Source: Pseudomonas spelaei
GTDB taxonomy: Bacteria > Pseudomonadota > Gammaproteobacteria > Pseudomonadales > Pseudomonadaceae
NCBI RefSeq assembly: GCF_009724245.1
Contig: NZ_WNNK01000023.1
Location: 48,441 to 112,440, forward strand
DNA: 64,000 nt
Direction of reading: 5' to 3'
Part shown: in pieces, positions 26,783 through 35,377 of the stretch
Position numbering within the stretch: the first letter of the stretch is position 1
Layout of the letters: the number at the start of each line of letters is the position of its first letter
Notes under the pieces: model-generated
What the model saw: only the letters and a program-made list of their open reading frames with translations
Told to the model about the DNA's origin: nothing
Database searches by the model: none
Program-made: the position numbers and the translations under genes

Positions 26783-27427
26783 TCAACGCTTATTCAACCC
26801 CCGCGCTAACCGATCCCCGCCCAACTGAATCACCGCCACCAGCATCACCAACAGCACGATCACCGTCAGCATGATCTGGCTGTCAAAGCGCTGGTACCCA
26901 TACCGATAGGCAATATCCCCCAGCCCGCCCGCGCCAATCGCCCCGGCCATGGCCGAAGAATTGATCATCGTCACCAGCGTAATGGTGAACCCCCCGACAA
27001 TCCCCGGCAGCGCCTCAGGCAACAACACATGCCAGACAATATGCCAGCGCCGGCAGCCCATGGCCTGTGCAGCCTCAATCAACCCATGGTCGACCTCACG
27101 CAGGCTGACTTCGGCTATTCGCGCAAAGAAGGGCGTCGCGGCAATGGTCAGCGGCACCACGGCGGCCCACACACCGTAAGTGGTGCCGACGATCAGCCGT
27201 GTGAACGGAATCAACGCCACCATCAAAATCAGAAACGGAATGGAGCGGAACAGATTGACGAACGCCCCCAGCACCCGGTTCAAGGCCGGAGCCTGGTAGA
27301 TGCCGCCCTTGTCGCTGGTCACCAGGAACACCGCCAGCGGAATGCCCACCAGCAGCGCGATCAGCGACGACACACCGACCATCAACAACGTGTCGATGAC
27401 GCCCTGCAATAAACGATCAAACCACAT
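26783..27427 (-). CDS. metI: Methionine ABC transporter permease
   Basis: 214 residues with five membrane helices. The EAA loop is IAEVSLREVDHGLIEAAQAMGCRRW and the family end is AGAIGAGGLGDIAYRYGYQRF. It imports D- and L-methionine with MetN and MetQ. It overlaps the end of metN by 11 bases. Confidence 0.94.
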   Translation of the reverse strand: MWFDRLLQGVIDTLLMVGVSSLIALLVGIPLAVFLVTSDKGGIYQAPALNRVLGAFVNLFRSIPFLILMVALIPFTRLIVGTTYGVWAAVVPLTIAATPFFARIAEVSLREVDHGLIEAAQAMGCRRWHIVWHVLLPEALPGIVGGFTITLVTMINSSAMAGAIGAGGLGDIAYRYGYQRFDSQIMLTVIVLLVMLVAVIQLGGDRLARGLNKR

Positions 27428-28535
27428 AGCCCAGCACCTCCACCTGTTGTGCCCAACGCCCTGCGCGGGTGCGCAGTTCTTCGGCGCCCAGGGATGAACC
27501 GGTCACTGCCAACAGCAATTGCCCAAGGGCATGGCCCTGGATTCTTTCTACCCCGCCTTGCAGCAGCCGCACCCGGCCACCGAGGGCGCTGAACAACGCG
27601 GCCAGGTCCGGTTCATCGTGGCTGGCGCCGGTAAATTGCAAGCGCAGCACCACCGCTGCTTCTGCGGACGTTGGTTTGGCTTGCAAACGGCTTTGCAACT
27701 CCTCCGGCAGCCCGTGTTGCAAGGGTGCGAGCAAGGTTTTGCTGACCTCGTGCTGCGGGTTGCCAAACACTTCCCACACCGGGCCTTGCTCGACGATCTT
27801 GCCGTGCTCCAGCACCACCACCCGGTCGCAGATTTCGCGGATCACCGCCATTTCATGGGTGATCAAAACGATGGTCAGGCCCAGGCGTTTGTTGATCTCG
27901 CGCAGCAGGCCGAGGATCGATTGCGTGGTTTCTGGGTCGAGGGCCGATGTGGCTTCATCGCACAGCAGGATCTGTGGGTCATGCACCAGCGAACGGGCGA
28001 TGCCCACTCGCTGCTTTTGCCCCCCGGACAACTGCGCCGGATAGGCCGTGTGCTTGTCTTGCAGGCCCACCAGCTCCAGCAGTTCACGCACCTTTTTTTC
28101 GCGCTGCACCTTGGGCACACCGGCCACTCTCAGCGGCAACTCAACGTTCTGCCACACGGTCTTGGCCGACATCAGGTTGAAGTGCTGGAAGATCATGCCG
28201 ATACGCCGCCGCAGCGCCACCAGGTGGTCTTCGTCGAAGTCACCGATGTCCACCTGATCAATCAACACCCGACCGCTGCTGGGTTGTTCCAGGCGGTTGA
28301 TGGTACGGATCAACGACGACTTGCCAGCACCGCTGCGGCCGATGATGCCGAACACTTCACCGCGCTGGATCGCCAGGTCAATGCCTTGCAGTGCCGGCAC
28401 GGCTTGACCGTCGTAGGTCTTGCCCAGGTTGATAAACCGCACATGGGCGCGATTCAGGTCGGGGTGCAACTCGGTCTGTTCGGCGTCCTCAGGCTGCGTG
28501 TCGAGGGGACGCAATTGGGCATTGGCGGCGCTCAT
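27417..28535 (-). CDS. metN: Methionine ABC transporter ATP-binding protein
   Basis: 372 residues. The ATPase domain (Walker A GRSGAGKSS, signature LSGGQKQRVG, Walker B ILLCDEATSALDP) is followed by a C-terminal NIL domain (from about residue 290) that senses methionine in this family. An N-terminal extension of about 30 residues precedes the usual VRFINLGKTY start. Second gene of metQ-metN-metI. Confidence 0.94.
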   Translation of the reverse strand: MSAANAQLRPLDTQPEDAEQTELHPDLNRAHVRFINLGKTYDGQAVPALQGIDLAIQRGEVFGIIGRSGAGKSSLIRTINRLEQPSSGRVLIDQVDIGDFDEDHLVALRRRIGMIFQHFNLMSAKTVWQNVELPLRVAGVPKVQREKKVRELLELVGLQDKHTAYPAQLSGGQKQRVGIARSLVHDPQILLCDEATSALDPETTQSILGLLREINKRLGLTIVLITHEMAVIREICDRVVVLEHGKIVEQGPVWEVFGNPQHEVSKTLLAPLQHGLPEELQSRLQAKPTSAEAAVVLRLQFTGASHDEPDLAALFSALGGRVRLLQGGVERIQGHALGQLLLAVTGSSLGAEELRTRAGRWAQQVEVLGYVV

Positions 28536-28537
28536 GC

Positions 28538-29347
28538 TTAACCTTCCCAGCCGGCTTGATACAGCTTGCCGTGGGCTTTATCCAGGGCGGCGCGTACGGC
28601 CGGCGAGTGTTGGTAGATGTCGACGAATTTGATCAGGCGCGGATCGTTTTTGCTTTTCGGCCGGATCACGAACTGAATCACGTATTCCTTGTGGTCAAGG
28701 CCGTCGAACAGCAGCGCCGACTCGGCATCGAAGGTCTTGGACAGGCGGATATAGGCCGGGTAGCCCTGCACCAGATCGGCGTCGTCATAGGCGCGCACCA
28801 GTTGTACGGCTTCCACTTGCAGGATCTTCAGTTTCTTCGGGTTGGCGATGATGTCTTCTTCGGTGGCTTTGTAGCCAACGCCGGGCTTGAGGGTAATCAA
28901 ACCGGCCTTGGCCAGCAGTTGCAGGCCACGGCCGCTGTTGATCGGGTCATTGGCAATCGCCACGGTGGCGCCCTGAGGCAGCTCGTCGAAGCTTTTGTAT
29001 TTTTTCGAGTAAAGACCGACGTTGTTGATGATCCCCGGGGCGAACGGCACGAGGTCAAACCCGGCGGCGGCCTTGGCGTTTTCCAGGAACGGGATGTGCT
29101 GGAAGTAGTTCACGTCGATGTCGCCGGCGGCGAGGCTGACGTTGGGGGCTATCCAGTCGGTGAACTCCACCAGTTCGACTTTCAGGCCTTGCTTGCCGGC
29201 TTCCTCGACGGCTGCTTCCAGGGGAATGGCGAAGGCGGCGGTGGTGCCGACTTTCAGCGGTGCATCGGCGGCGAACACGGCCGAGCTGAACAACCCGAGG
29301 GCGAGGGCCAGTGCTTTGACTGGGTGGGTGAGGTGTGTGGTTTTCAT
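28538..29347 (-). CDS. metQ: MetQ/NlpA-family methionine-binding protein
   Basis: 269 residues. The signal peptide ends ALGLFSSAVFAAD and the NlpA domain follows (KVELVEFTDWIAPN, DVNYFQHIPFLENA, NDPINSGRGLQLL). The start at 29347 avoids an upstream in-frame extension through a REP-like repeat. It is the first gene of the metQNI unit and lies downstream of the sfnB-dszA genes, so the set may form one sulfur-uptake and oxidation transcript interrupted by the repeat at 29.4 kb. Confidence 0.92.
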   Translation of the reverse strand: MKTTHLTHPVKALALALGLFSSAVFAADAPLKVGTTAAFAIPLEAAVEEAGKQGLKVELVEFTDWIAPNVSLAAGDIDVNYFQHIPFLENAKAAAGFDLVPFAPGIINNVGLYSKKYKSFDELPQGATVAIANDPINSGRGLQLLAKAGLITLKPGVGYKATEEDIIANPKKLKILQVEAVQLVRAYDDADLVQGYPAYIRLSKTFDAESALLFDGLDHKEYVIQFVIRPKSKNDPRLIKFVDIYQHSPAVRAALDKAHGKLYQAGWEG

Positions 29348-29392
29348 ATCGAATTTCCAGTCATAAGTATTGGGGTGAGCGACGCAAATTAA

Positions 29393-29489
29393 TGTGGGAG
29401 CTGTCGAGCCCTGGCGAGGCTGCGATGGGATCACCTCGGTGTGCCGGACGCCTGCATCGCTGCCTCGCCAGGGCTCGAGAGCTCCCACA
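29393..29489. repeat. Inverted repeat, divergent REP variant
   Basis: The arm 29393-29426 starts TGTGGGAGCTGTCGAGCC and ends GGCTGCGAT. It is mirrored at 29456-29489 by ATCGCTGCCTCGCCAGGGCT and onwards to GCTCCCACA. The outer ends match the other REPs here, but the core is CTGGCGAGGCTGCGAT, a separate family. It lies between the monooxygenase and metQ. Confidence 0.85.
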
Positions 29490-29493
29490 GGGG

Positions 29494-30846
29494 TCAGTGG
29501 CGGTAGGTCGAGCCGGTGTGTTGCTCGGGTAAGTGAGCTGAGTTGTGGAAAATTTTTTCCCGCAGCGTCCCTGGCTCATACGCGGTCTTGTACGACCCGC
29601 GTCGCTGTAACTCCGGAATCACCAGCTCAATGAAGTCCACATAGCTCTCCGGCGTGACGATGCGCGTCAGGTTGAAACCGTCCAGGCCGGTTTCGCTGAT
29701 CCACGATTCCAGTTCATCGGCCACCTGAGCAGGCGAGCCCACCAGCGTGATGTAGCGACCGCCGAGGGCGTGTTGCTCCAGCAACTTGCGTCGGGTCCAG
29801 TCGTTGTTTTGCAGGTTTTTGGTGGCCGACTGGATGGCGTTGCTTTTCACGTACTGGATCGGCTCATCCAGTTCGTACTGGGAAAAGTCGATCGCCGTGG
29901 ACGCTGAAAAATGCGCCACGCCGGCTTCGGCACTGGCGTAACTCAGGTACTCGGCGTGCTTGGCCCAGGCGGCTTCTTCGGTGGCGCCGACGATCACGTT
30001 CAGGCCCATGAACACCTTGATGTCATCGGGGTTGCGTCCGGCTTCCACCGCACTGGCGCGCACCTTGTCGACCTGAACCTTGGTTGAGGCCTTGTTTTGC
30101 CCGCTGATAAACACGCACTCGGCATGGCGCCCGGCAAACAGCAAGCCGCGCTCCGAACTGCCGGCCTGGAACAGCACCGGCGTACGTTGCGGCGACGGTT
30201 CGCAGAGGTGATAGCCCTCCACCTGATAGAACTCGCCCTGATGCTCGACCTTGTGCACCTTGCCCGGTTGGGCATAGACCCGCGCCTTTGGATCGTTGAG
30301 CACCGCGTCGTCTTCCCAACTGCCTTCCCAGAGCTTGTAGAGCACTTCCAGGTACTCGTCGGCCTGGTCGTAGCGGCGGTCATGCTCGACTTGCTCGCGC
30401 AGGCCCATGGCCTTGGCGGCGCTGTCCAGGTAGCCGGTGACGATGTTCCAGCCCACCCGGCCGCGACTCAGGTGGTCGAGCGTGGACATGCGCCGGGCGA
30501 ACAGGTACGGCGGCTCGTAGGTGAGGTTGGCCGTCAGGCCGAAACCGAGGTTCCTGGTGACAGCGGCCATGGCTGAGACCAGCAGCAGGGGGTCATTGAC
30601 CGGTAGCTGGATCGACTCCTTGAGAGGCACGTCTACCGAGTTCTGGTAGACGTCGTACACCCCGACGATGTCGGCGATGAACAATCCGTCGAACAGCCCG
30701 CGCTCCAGCAGTTGTGCCAGTTCGGTCCAGTATTCGATGGTTTTGTATTGAGTTGAATTGTCCCGTGGATGAGTCCACAGGCCATGGTTGATATGCCCGA
30801 TGCAGTTCATGTTGAAGGCATTGAGCAGGATTTTCTTTTTGCTCAC
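29494..30846 (-). CDS. FMN-dependent monooxygenase, NtaA/SnaA/DszA family
   Basis: 450 residues of the bacterial luciferase-like two-component flavin monooxygenases. Typical features are GLFDGLFIADIVGVYDVYQ, RRMSTLDHLSRGRVGWNIVT and SPAQVADELESW. Relatives oxidise sulfones (DszA), nitrilotriacetate and dialkyl sulfones. A separate flavin reductase supplies FMNH2; none is encoded nearby. The GTG start overlaps the sfnB stop (TAGTG). With two SfnB proteins upstream, desulfurisation of a sulfone or sulfide is likely (inference). Confidence 0.88.
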   Translation of the reverse strand: MSKKKILLNAFNMNCIGHINHGLWTHPRDNSTQYKTIEYWTELAQLLERGLFDGLFIADIVGVYDVYQNSVDVPLKESIQLPVNDPLLLVSAMAAVTRNLGFGLTANLTYEPPYLFARRMSTLDHLSRGRVGWNIVTGYLDSAAKAMGLREQVEHDRRYDQADEYLEVLYKLWEGSWEDDAVLNDPKARVYAQPGKVHKVEHQGEFYQVEGYHLCEPSPQRTPVLFQAGSSERGLLFAGRHAECVFISGQNKASTKVQVDKVRASAVEAGRNPDDIKVFMGLNVIVGATEEAAWAKHAEYLSYASAEAGVAHFSASTAIDFSQYELDEPIQYVKSNAIQSATKNLQNNDWTRRKLLEQHALGGRYITLVGSPAQVADELESWISETGLDGFNLTRIVTPESYVDFIELVIPELQRRGSYKTAYEPGTLREKIFHNSAHLPEQHTGSTYRH

Positions 30847-32039
30847 TAGATCGTCCCCCGCAGTGGCGGGTTTTCATCGTTGAGGTAGTAATTGCCCACC
30901 GCGTGGTACTTCCAGCGCACCGGGTCGTGCAGGGTGTGCACCCGGGCGTTGCGCCAGTGACGGTCCAGGCCATGCTCGGCCAGGGTCGCCTGGCTGCCGG
31001 CCAGTTCAAACAGCACGCTGCCGGCGGCGAGGGAAATCTCGGTGCTCAGGGCGCGCACTTCGGCGACCGCAATGGAGGCTGCTGCGACGGTCTCGGCTGT
31101 GCTGTCGGCCTGGGCGCGGTCGAGGAATTCGCCGGAGCGTTCCAGCAAGGCCTCGGTGGCGTGCAGGCGAATACTCAAGTGGCCAAAGCTCTTCAGCGTC
31201 AGCGGGTCTTCGGTGGCCTTGTCGCTGCCGGAATCAATCCATGGGCGGGTCTTGGTGCGCACAAAGTGCAGCGCATCTTCGAAGGCGGCGCGGGCGATAC
31301 CGGTGTCGATGGCGGCGTGCAGGATCTGCGCCAGCGGGCCAACCGTGGTTGGGCGTTCAAAGGCGCTTTGAAACGGCAGTACGTCGCCAGCGGCGACCCA
31401 CACGTTATCGAACACCACCGAACCGCTACCGGTGGTGCGTTGGCCGAAGCCGCTCCAGTCGTCGATCACCGTCAAGCCCTCGCTGTCCCGAGGGACGAAG
31501 GCCAGTTGCTGAATGCCATTTTCATCCACCACCGAGGTGGGGATGCGTTGGGCGTAGATCGCACCTGTCGAGTAAAACTTGCGGCCGGTGATGCGAAATC
31601 CGTCGCCGTCGCGGGTCAGTTGGGTGACGCGGTCATGGGCCGTCTTGGTGCCCAGTTCCGCCAATGCATTGCCGAAGCGTTGGCCGTCCAGTACTTCGGC
31701 GTAGAGACGTTTCTTCTGCTCCTGACTGCCATTTACCCGCAGTACTTCCAGGGCGTAAAAATGGTTTTGCGGGATCTGGCCTAACGAAGCGTCAGCCTGG
31801 GCAATCAGTGCCGTGACCTTGGCCAGGGTGACATTGGAAACCCCCGCGCCGCCGTATTCCCTGGGCACGCTGATGCCCCACAAACCGGAGCGGGAAAATA
31901 CATCGAGTTCGGGCAGGGGCAGGCGGCGCTCGCGGTCACGCTGGGCGCTGTCTCGGCGGAAGTCTTCAGCCAGATCGCTGGCGACAATAAGGGCTTGTTC
32001 ATCGCTGGTGATAACCGCGACGTGGTGAGAAAGGGTCAT
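30846..32039 (-). CDS. sfnB: SfnB-family sulfur acquisition oxidoreductase
   Basis: 397 residues, acyl-CoA dehydrogenase-like flavoprotein of the DszC/SfnB branch. The N-terminal helical domain has SVPREYGGAGVSNVTLAKV, the flavin region FYSTGAIYAQRIPTS and DDWSGFGQRTTGSGSV. The C-terminus ends RHWRNARVHTLHDPVRWKYH. SfnB was described in sulfone use in P. putida under sulfate limitation. The start has a GGAGA six bases upstream. It is translationally joined to the following monooxygenase. Confidence 0.88.
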   Translation of the reverse strand: MTLSHHVAVITSDEQALIVASDLAEDFRRDSAQRDRERRLPLPELDVFSRSGLWGISVPREYGGAGVSNVTLAKVTALIAQADASLGQIPQNHFYALEVLRVNGSQEQKKRLYAEVLDGQRFGNALAELGTKTAHDRVTQLTRDGDGFRITGRKFYSTGAIYAQRIPTSVVDENGIQQLAFVPRDSEGLTVIDDWSGFGQRTTGSGSVVFDNVWVAAGDVLPFQSAFERPTTVGPLAQILHAAIDTGIARAAFEDALHFVRTKTRPWIDSGSDKATEDPLTLKSFGHLSIRLHATEALLERSGEFLDRAQADSTAETVAAASIAVAEVRALSTEISLAAGSVLFELAGSQATLAEHGLDRHWRNARVHTLHDPVRWKYHAVGNYYLNDENPPLRGTI

Positions 32040-32063
32040 GTACTTCTCCAGAGGTCTGGTCGG

Positions 32064-33305
32064 TTAAATCCAGGAGTGGCGAGAAGGCAAAGTGCCGTTC
32101 AAGTGATAGGCGCCCACCGCGTGATACTTCCAGCGCACCGGGTCATGCAGGGTGTGCACCCGGGCGTTGCGCCAGTGGCGGTCGAGGTTGAATTCGGCGA
32201 GGGTGGCGCGGCTGCCGGCCAGTTCGAACAGCTTCTCGCTGGCCAGCAGTGAGATCTCGGTGGTCAGCACTTTGGCTTCAGCCACGGCGATTGACGCCCT
32301 TGCAGCTGATTGCGCAGTGATCGGTGCGGCGCTGACTTGGTCCAGCACTTGGCCGGCTTTGCGCAGCAGTGCTTCGGCCGCGTGCAGTTCGATTTTCAGC
32401 TTGCCGATATCGGCGATTACGTAGAGGTCGTCGCTGGCCCGTTCGACCTTGGCGTCGATCCATGGCCGCGAGCGTTCGCGTACAAAACTGATGGTGTCGT
32501 CGAGGGCGCCACGGGCAATGCCGGCATCGATGGCGGCCTGGATCAACTGCGAGACGGCACCCTGAACATTCGGGGTTTCCCCCAGGCGCCAGTTCTCCAC
32601 CACCAGTTCGGCGTCGACCGGGACGTGGTTCAGCAGCAAGGTGCCGCTGGCCGTGGTGCGCTGGCCGAAGCCCGACCAGTCGTCAACGATGCGCAGCCCC
32701 GGTGTGCCGCGACGCACGAAGGCCATGACTTGTTGGCCGTTATCGTTCAGTGCCTTGACCGCCACCCAATGGGCAAACAGTGCACCGGTGGAGTAGAACT
32801 TCTGGCCGCTGATGGAAAAACCGTCACCGTTGGCGGTGAGGCGGGTCTTGAGTTCCAGGGTGTTTTTAGTACCGCGTTCCGGGCCGCCATTACCAATGCG
32901 CCAGCCGTCCAGCACGCTTTGGAACAGCTGCTTTTTTTGCTGTTCGCTGGCGACACCTTGCAGCAGGTGGAGGATGCCGAAGTGGTTCTGAGGGATTTGC
33001 CCCAGGGCCGGGTCTGCGGCGCTGATGATGGCGAATACTTCGGCGAGGGTCTCGAAGGACACCTGTGGGCCGCCGTACTCACGAGGAATGGAAATACTGC
33101 CCAAGCCGCTGGCGGTGAACTGTTCGATTTCGGCCCAGGGTAATTTGCGTTGCTGATCGCGCCGCGCTGCTTGCAGGCGCGCCGCCTGAGCCAGCGTGTG
33201 GGCCGCGTCGAGGGCCTCGGCGTTGTTGCGCAGCACCTTGGCCGGCAACAACAACGGGGCAATGTCCAGATCACTCTGGAAGGGTGTTTCTGCCAAGTTA
33301 GACAT
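32064..33305 (-). CDS. sfnB: SfnB-family sulfur acquisition oxidoreductase, second copy
   Basis: 413 residues, a clear paralogue of the next gene: SIPREYGGPQVSFETLAEV, FYSTGALFAHWVAVK, DDWSGFGQRTTASGTL and the same RHWRNARVHTLHDPVRWKYH end. It is the first gene of the sfnB-sfnB-dszA run, with AAGGAG before the ATG. Divergence through most of the central region suggests the copies accept different sulfur compounds rather than being a recent duplication. Confidence 0.88.
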   Translation of the reverse strand: MSNLAETPFQSDLDIAPLLLPAKVLRNNAEALDAAHTLAQAARLQAARRDQQRKLPWAEIEQFTASGLGSISIPREYGGPQVSFETLAEVFAIISAADPALGQIPQNHFGILHLLQGVASEQQKKQLFQSVLDGWRIGNGGPERGTKNTLELKTRLTANGDGFSISGQKFYSTGALFAHWVAVKALNDNGQQVMAFVRRGTPGLRIVDDWSGFGQRTTASGTLLLNHVPVDAELVVENWRLGETPNVQGAVSQLIQAAIDAGIARGALDDTISFVRERSRPWIDAKVERASDDLYVIADIGKLKIELHAAEALLRKAGQVLDQVSAAPITAQSAARASIAVAEAKVLTTEISLLASEKLFELAGSRATLAEFNLDRHWRNARVHTLHDPVRWKYHAVGAYHLNGTLPSRHSWI

Positions 33306-33491
33306 CAGTGCCGCTCCTTGGCTGCACGCAATGCCCTGGCGTTACGCACCGGGGTAATTCTGACCATACCGACCTCGCATCCGTTGAAAAAACAAAAAAG
33401 AATCAGGAATGTCCGGTGGTCCGGTACATATACCCTAAGCGTGTTAATTCTTTAAATAAACTAACTTTTAGGAATATGCATAGAAGGTCTG
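33306..33491. promoter_or_regulatory. Promoter region of sfnB genes with GGAATATGCA motif
   Basis: The 186 bases between the hypothetical gene at 33492 and sfnB are AT-rich at 33440-33480. GGAATATGCA lies at 33471-33480. The tandem CCGGT-GGT-CCGGT lies near 33414. This is probably where the minus-strand sulfur operon starts. No clear -24/-12 pair was seen. Confidence 0.35.
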
Positions 33492-34268
33492 TTACCCAGG
33501 CTCACAGGGCGAACCTGGGCGACGGGGTTGATAGGTCAACACGGTTCGTGTTGATGCCAGAGGATTGGCAGCGGCGATCCGCAACGTTCGGGTGGGTGCC
33601 CAGCGTGAGTTGTTGCCGACCCGGTCGAGAATGCAATAGGTGACTTCCAGACGGTGATCGTCCCCGGCGTCCTGAATCAGCGCGGAGGGCACCCAGACCT
33701 GTATCGGTTGACCGACGTCGCATGCGTGGATAGCGGGCAGGTCCAGACGTGCATCGCCCCAGCGCAGGGTAATTTCATCGCCGGCCGCCATGTTCAGGTA
33801 CGGCTCGATGGCCAGCGGTATGCCGCGCCGAATCTGGCTGCTGTTGACGCCGTAACGGCGGATCGTTTCAGGCAGGTTCACCGGTGCCAGGTTCTGGTTT
33901 TCATCGTTGCACATGGCCTTGGGTTCGCCGCCTGGGTAGTCGGTCTTCACCCGCACGTGGGCGGTTACCGATCGGGCGGGACCCTGTCCGATCTGCATGA
34001 CTTGATAATGAACGCGCGCCATCCCGCTGTGGATAAAGCTTTGCGGGACTCGCAAGCGAGTCGGCGTGCCGATTTTTCCGGCGGTTATACGCCGGGAGGC
34101 TGCAAAGCAATCGTTCCAGAACAACTCGATCAGGTCGCCTTCGTCCATGCCGGGGTAGGGCGCGATGTCGACCTGCAACTGCGTGGCCGCAAGGGCATTG
34201 ATGCCTTGTCGATGTGCCTGGGGCAAGGTCGGGGCGGCGAGCGTGGCCCGGTTTGAAATACACGTCAT
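33492..34268 (-). CDS. Hypothetical protein with two Ig-like repeats
   Basis: 258 residues, function not recognised. Two similar halves are visible: residues about 34-115 (VDIAPYPGMDEGDLIELFWN ... RVPQSFI ... ARVHYQVMQIGQGPARSVTA) and about 152-235 (LAIEPYLNMAAGDEITLRWG ... WVPSALI ... LEVTYCILDRVGNNSRWAP). Each looks like one beta-sandwich (Ig-like) module with GD-x-I-x-L-x-W and VxYxVxDxxGN-type ends. Pseudomonas has large proteins with many such modules; this is a two-module version. No signal peptide is evident. AAGGAG precedes the start. Confidence 0.7.
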   Translation of the reverse strand: MTCISNRATLAAPTLPQAHRQGINALAATQLQVDIAPYPGMDEGDLIELFWNDCFAASRRITAGKIGTPTRLRVPQSFIHSGMARVHYQVMQIGQGPARSVTAHVRVKTDYPGGEPKAMCNDENQNLAPVNLPETIRRYGVNSSQIRRGIPLAIEPYLNMAAGDEITLRWGDARLDLPAIHACDVGQPIQVWVPSALIQDAGDDHRLEVTYCILDRVGNNSRWAPTRTLRIAAANPLASTRTVLTYQPRRPGSPCEPG

Positions 34269-34627
34269 AAGTACTCTCCTTGATGCAGCCAGCAGCCAGC
34301 GTTCCGAACGTTAAGCGCGGGTGGGCGCGGTAGTCCGAAAGGAACGATTTAATGAAAAGCCAGAATAGGATCCAATCCTCTTGGCGTTAGATAAGAGGGT
34401 TGGTTAGTTGGCGTCAAGGGGGCGAAATGGCTAAAGGAGAAGTTACGATTTATTCAGAATATTCTTACTGGTGGGGCGCTTGTTTGGGGCGGTTTTTGGC
34501 GATTTTTACCCAATGAATGTTGGGGTTTTCCTAAAGGAGGCTTTGGCTGGAAGTTATCGAGTGGGCACTTTATAACGCGAAATTTCTTATGAAATGCAGG
34601 AGCGAGAAATCTCGCTCCTGCAGTGTG
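34269..34627. other. 359-base AT-rich intergenic region
   Basis: It lies upstream of the two-Ig-domain gene and downstream of the tcy operon, both on the minus strand. It contains the promoter side of the former, no supportable gene, and a 12-bp hairpin at 34596-34621 (separate entry). Base composition is clearly richer in A/T than its neighbours at 34430-34590. Confidence 0.5.
34596..34621 (-). terminator. Hairpin after the dcyD-tcy operon
   Basis: GCAGGAGCGAGA and TCTCGCTCCTGC form a perfect 12-bp palindrome directly after the ATPase stop codon on the minus strand. It is followed by ATTTCATAAG, a weak T tract. It is probably the transcript end, although it could also be a repeat. Confidence 0.55.
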
Positions 34628-35374
34628 TTAGTTGTTGCGAAACTTGCTGAGAAACTGCCGTGTGCGTTCTTCCTTGGGGTTGGCAAACAGTGCCTTGGCT
34701 TCGCCTTGCTCGACAATGACGCCCTTGTCGAAAAACACCACGCGGTTGGCCACATCCCGGGCAAAACTCATCTCGTGGGTGACGATCACCATGGTGCGGT
34801 TTTCTTCCGCTAGGCTACGGATGGTTGCCAGCACCTCACCCACCAGTTCCGGGTCAAGGGCTGACGTGGGTTCGTCGAACAGGATCACTTCCGGCTCCAT
34901 GGCCAGCGCCCGGGCAATCGCCACCCGTTGCTGCTGCCCACCGGACAGACGCCGTGGGTAGGCGTCTTCCTTGCCCGCCAGGCCGACCTTGGCCAACAGC
35001 TTGCGGCCGAGGGCGTCAGCCGCTTCCCTGGGCATCTTCTTGACCACCAAGGGGCCTTCGATGACGTTTTCCAGCGCGGTGCGGTGGGGGAACAGGTTGA
35101 AGTTCTGGAACACAAAACCGACGTGTTGGCGCAGGCGCCGCACCAGGCTCTGTTGCTGGTTGAGCGGGCGGCTGCTGTCGATCTCAATATCACCGACCTT
35201 GATCCTGCCGCTGGTGGGTTCCTCGAGGAAGTTCAGGCAGCGCAGGAAGGTGGTCTTGCCGGAACCACTGGGGCCGATGATGGCGATGACTTCGCCTTCC
35301 TTGACCTCCAGATCGATACCATTGAGCACCACCTGACCCTTGAATTGTTTGGTCAGTTTTTCAACCACGATCAT
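34628..35374 (-). CDS. tcyN: Cystine-type amino acid ABC transporter ATP-binding protein
   Basis: 248 residues. Walker A GPSGSGKTT, signature LSGGQQQR, Walker B VILFDEPTSALDP and THEM are intact. It is the last gene of the dcyD-tcyJ-tcyL-tcyN run and starts 3 bases after the permease stop. The name rests on the conserved partnership with D-cysteine desulfhydrase known from E. coli fliY-dcyD-yecS-yecC. Confidence 0.88.
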   Translation of the reverse strand: MIVVEKLTKQFKGQVVLNGIDLEVKEGEVIAIIGPSGSGKTTFLRCLNFLEEPTSGRIKVGDIEIDSSRPLNQQQSLVRRLRQHVGFVFQNFNLFPHRTALENVIEGPLVVKKMPREAADALGRKLLAKVGLAGKEDAYPRRLSGGQQQRVAIARALAMEPEVILFDEPTSALDPELVGEVLATIRSLAEENRTMVIVTHEMSFARDVANRVVFFDKGVIVEQGEAKALFANPKEERTRQFLSKFRNN

Positions 35375-35377
35375 GCT

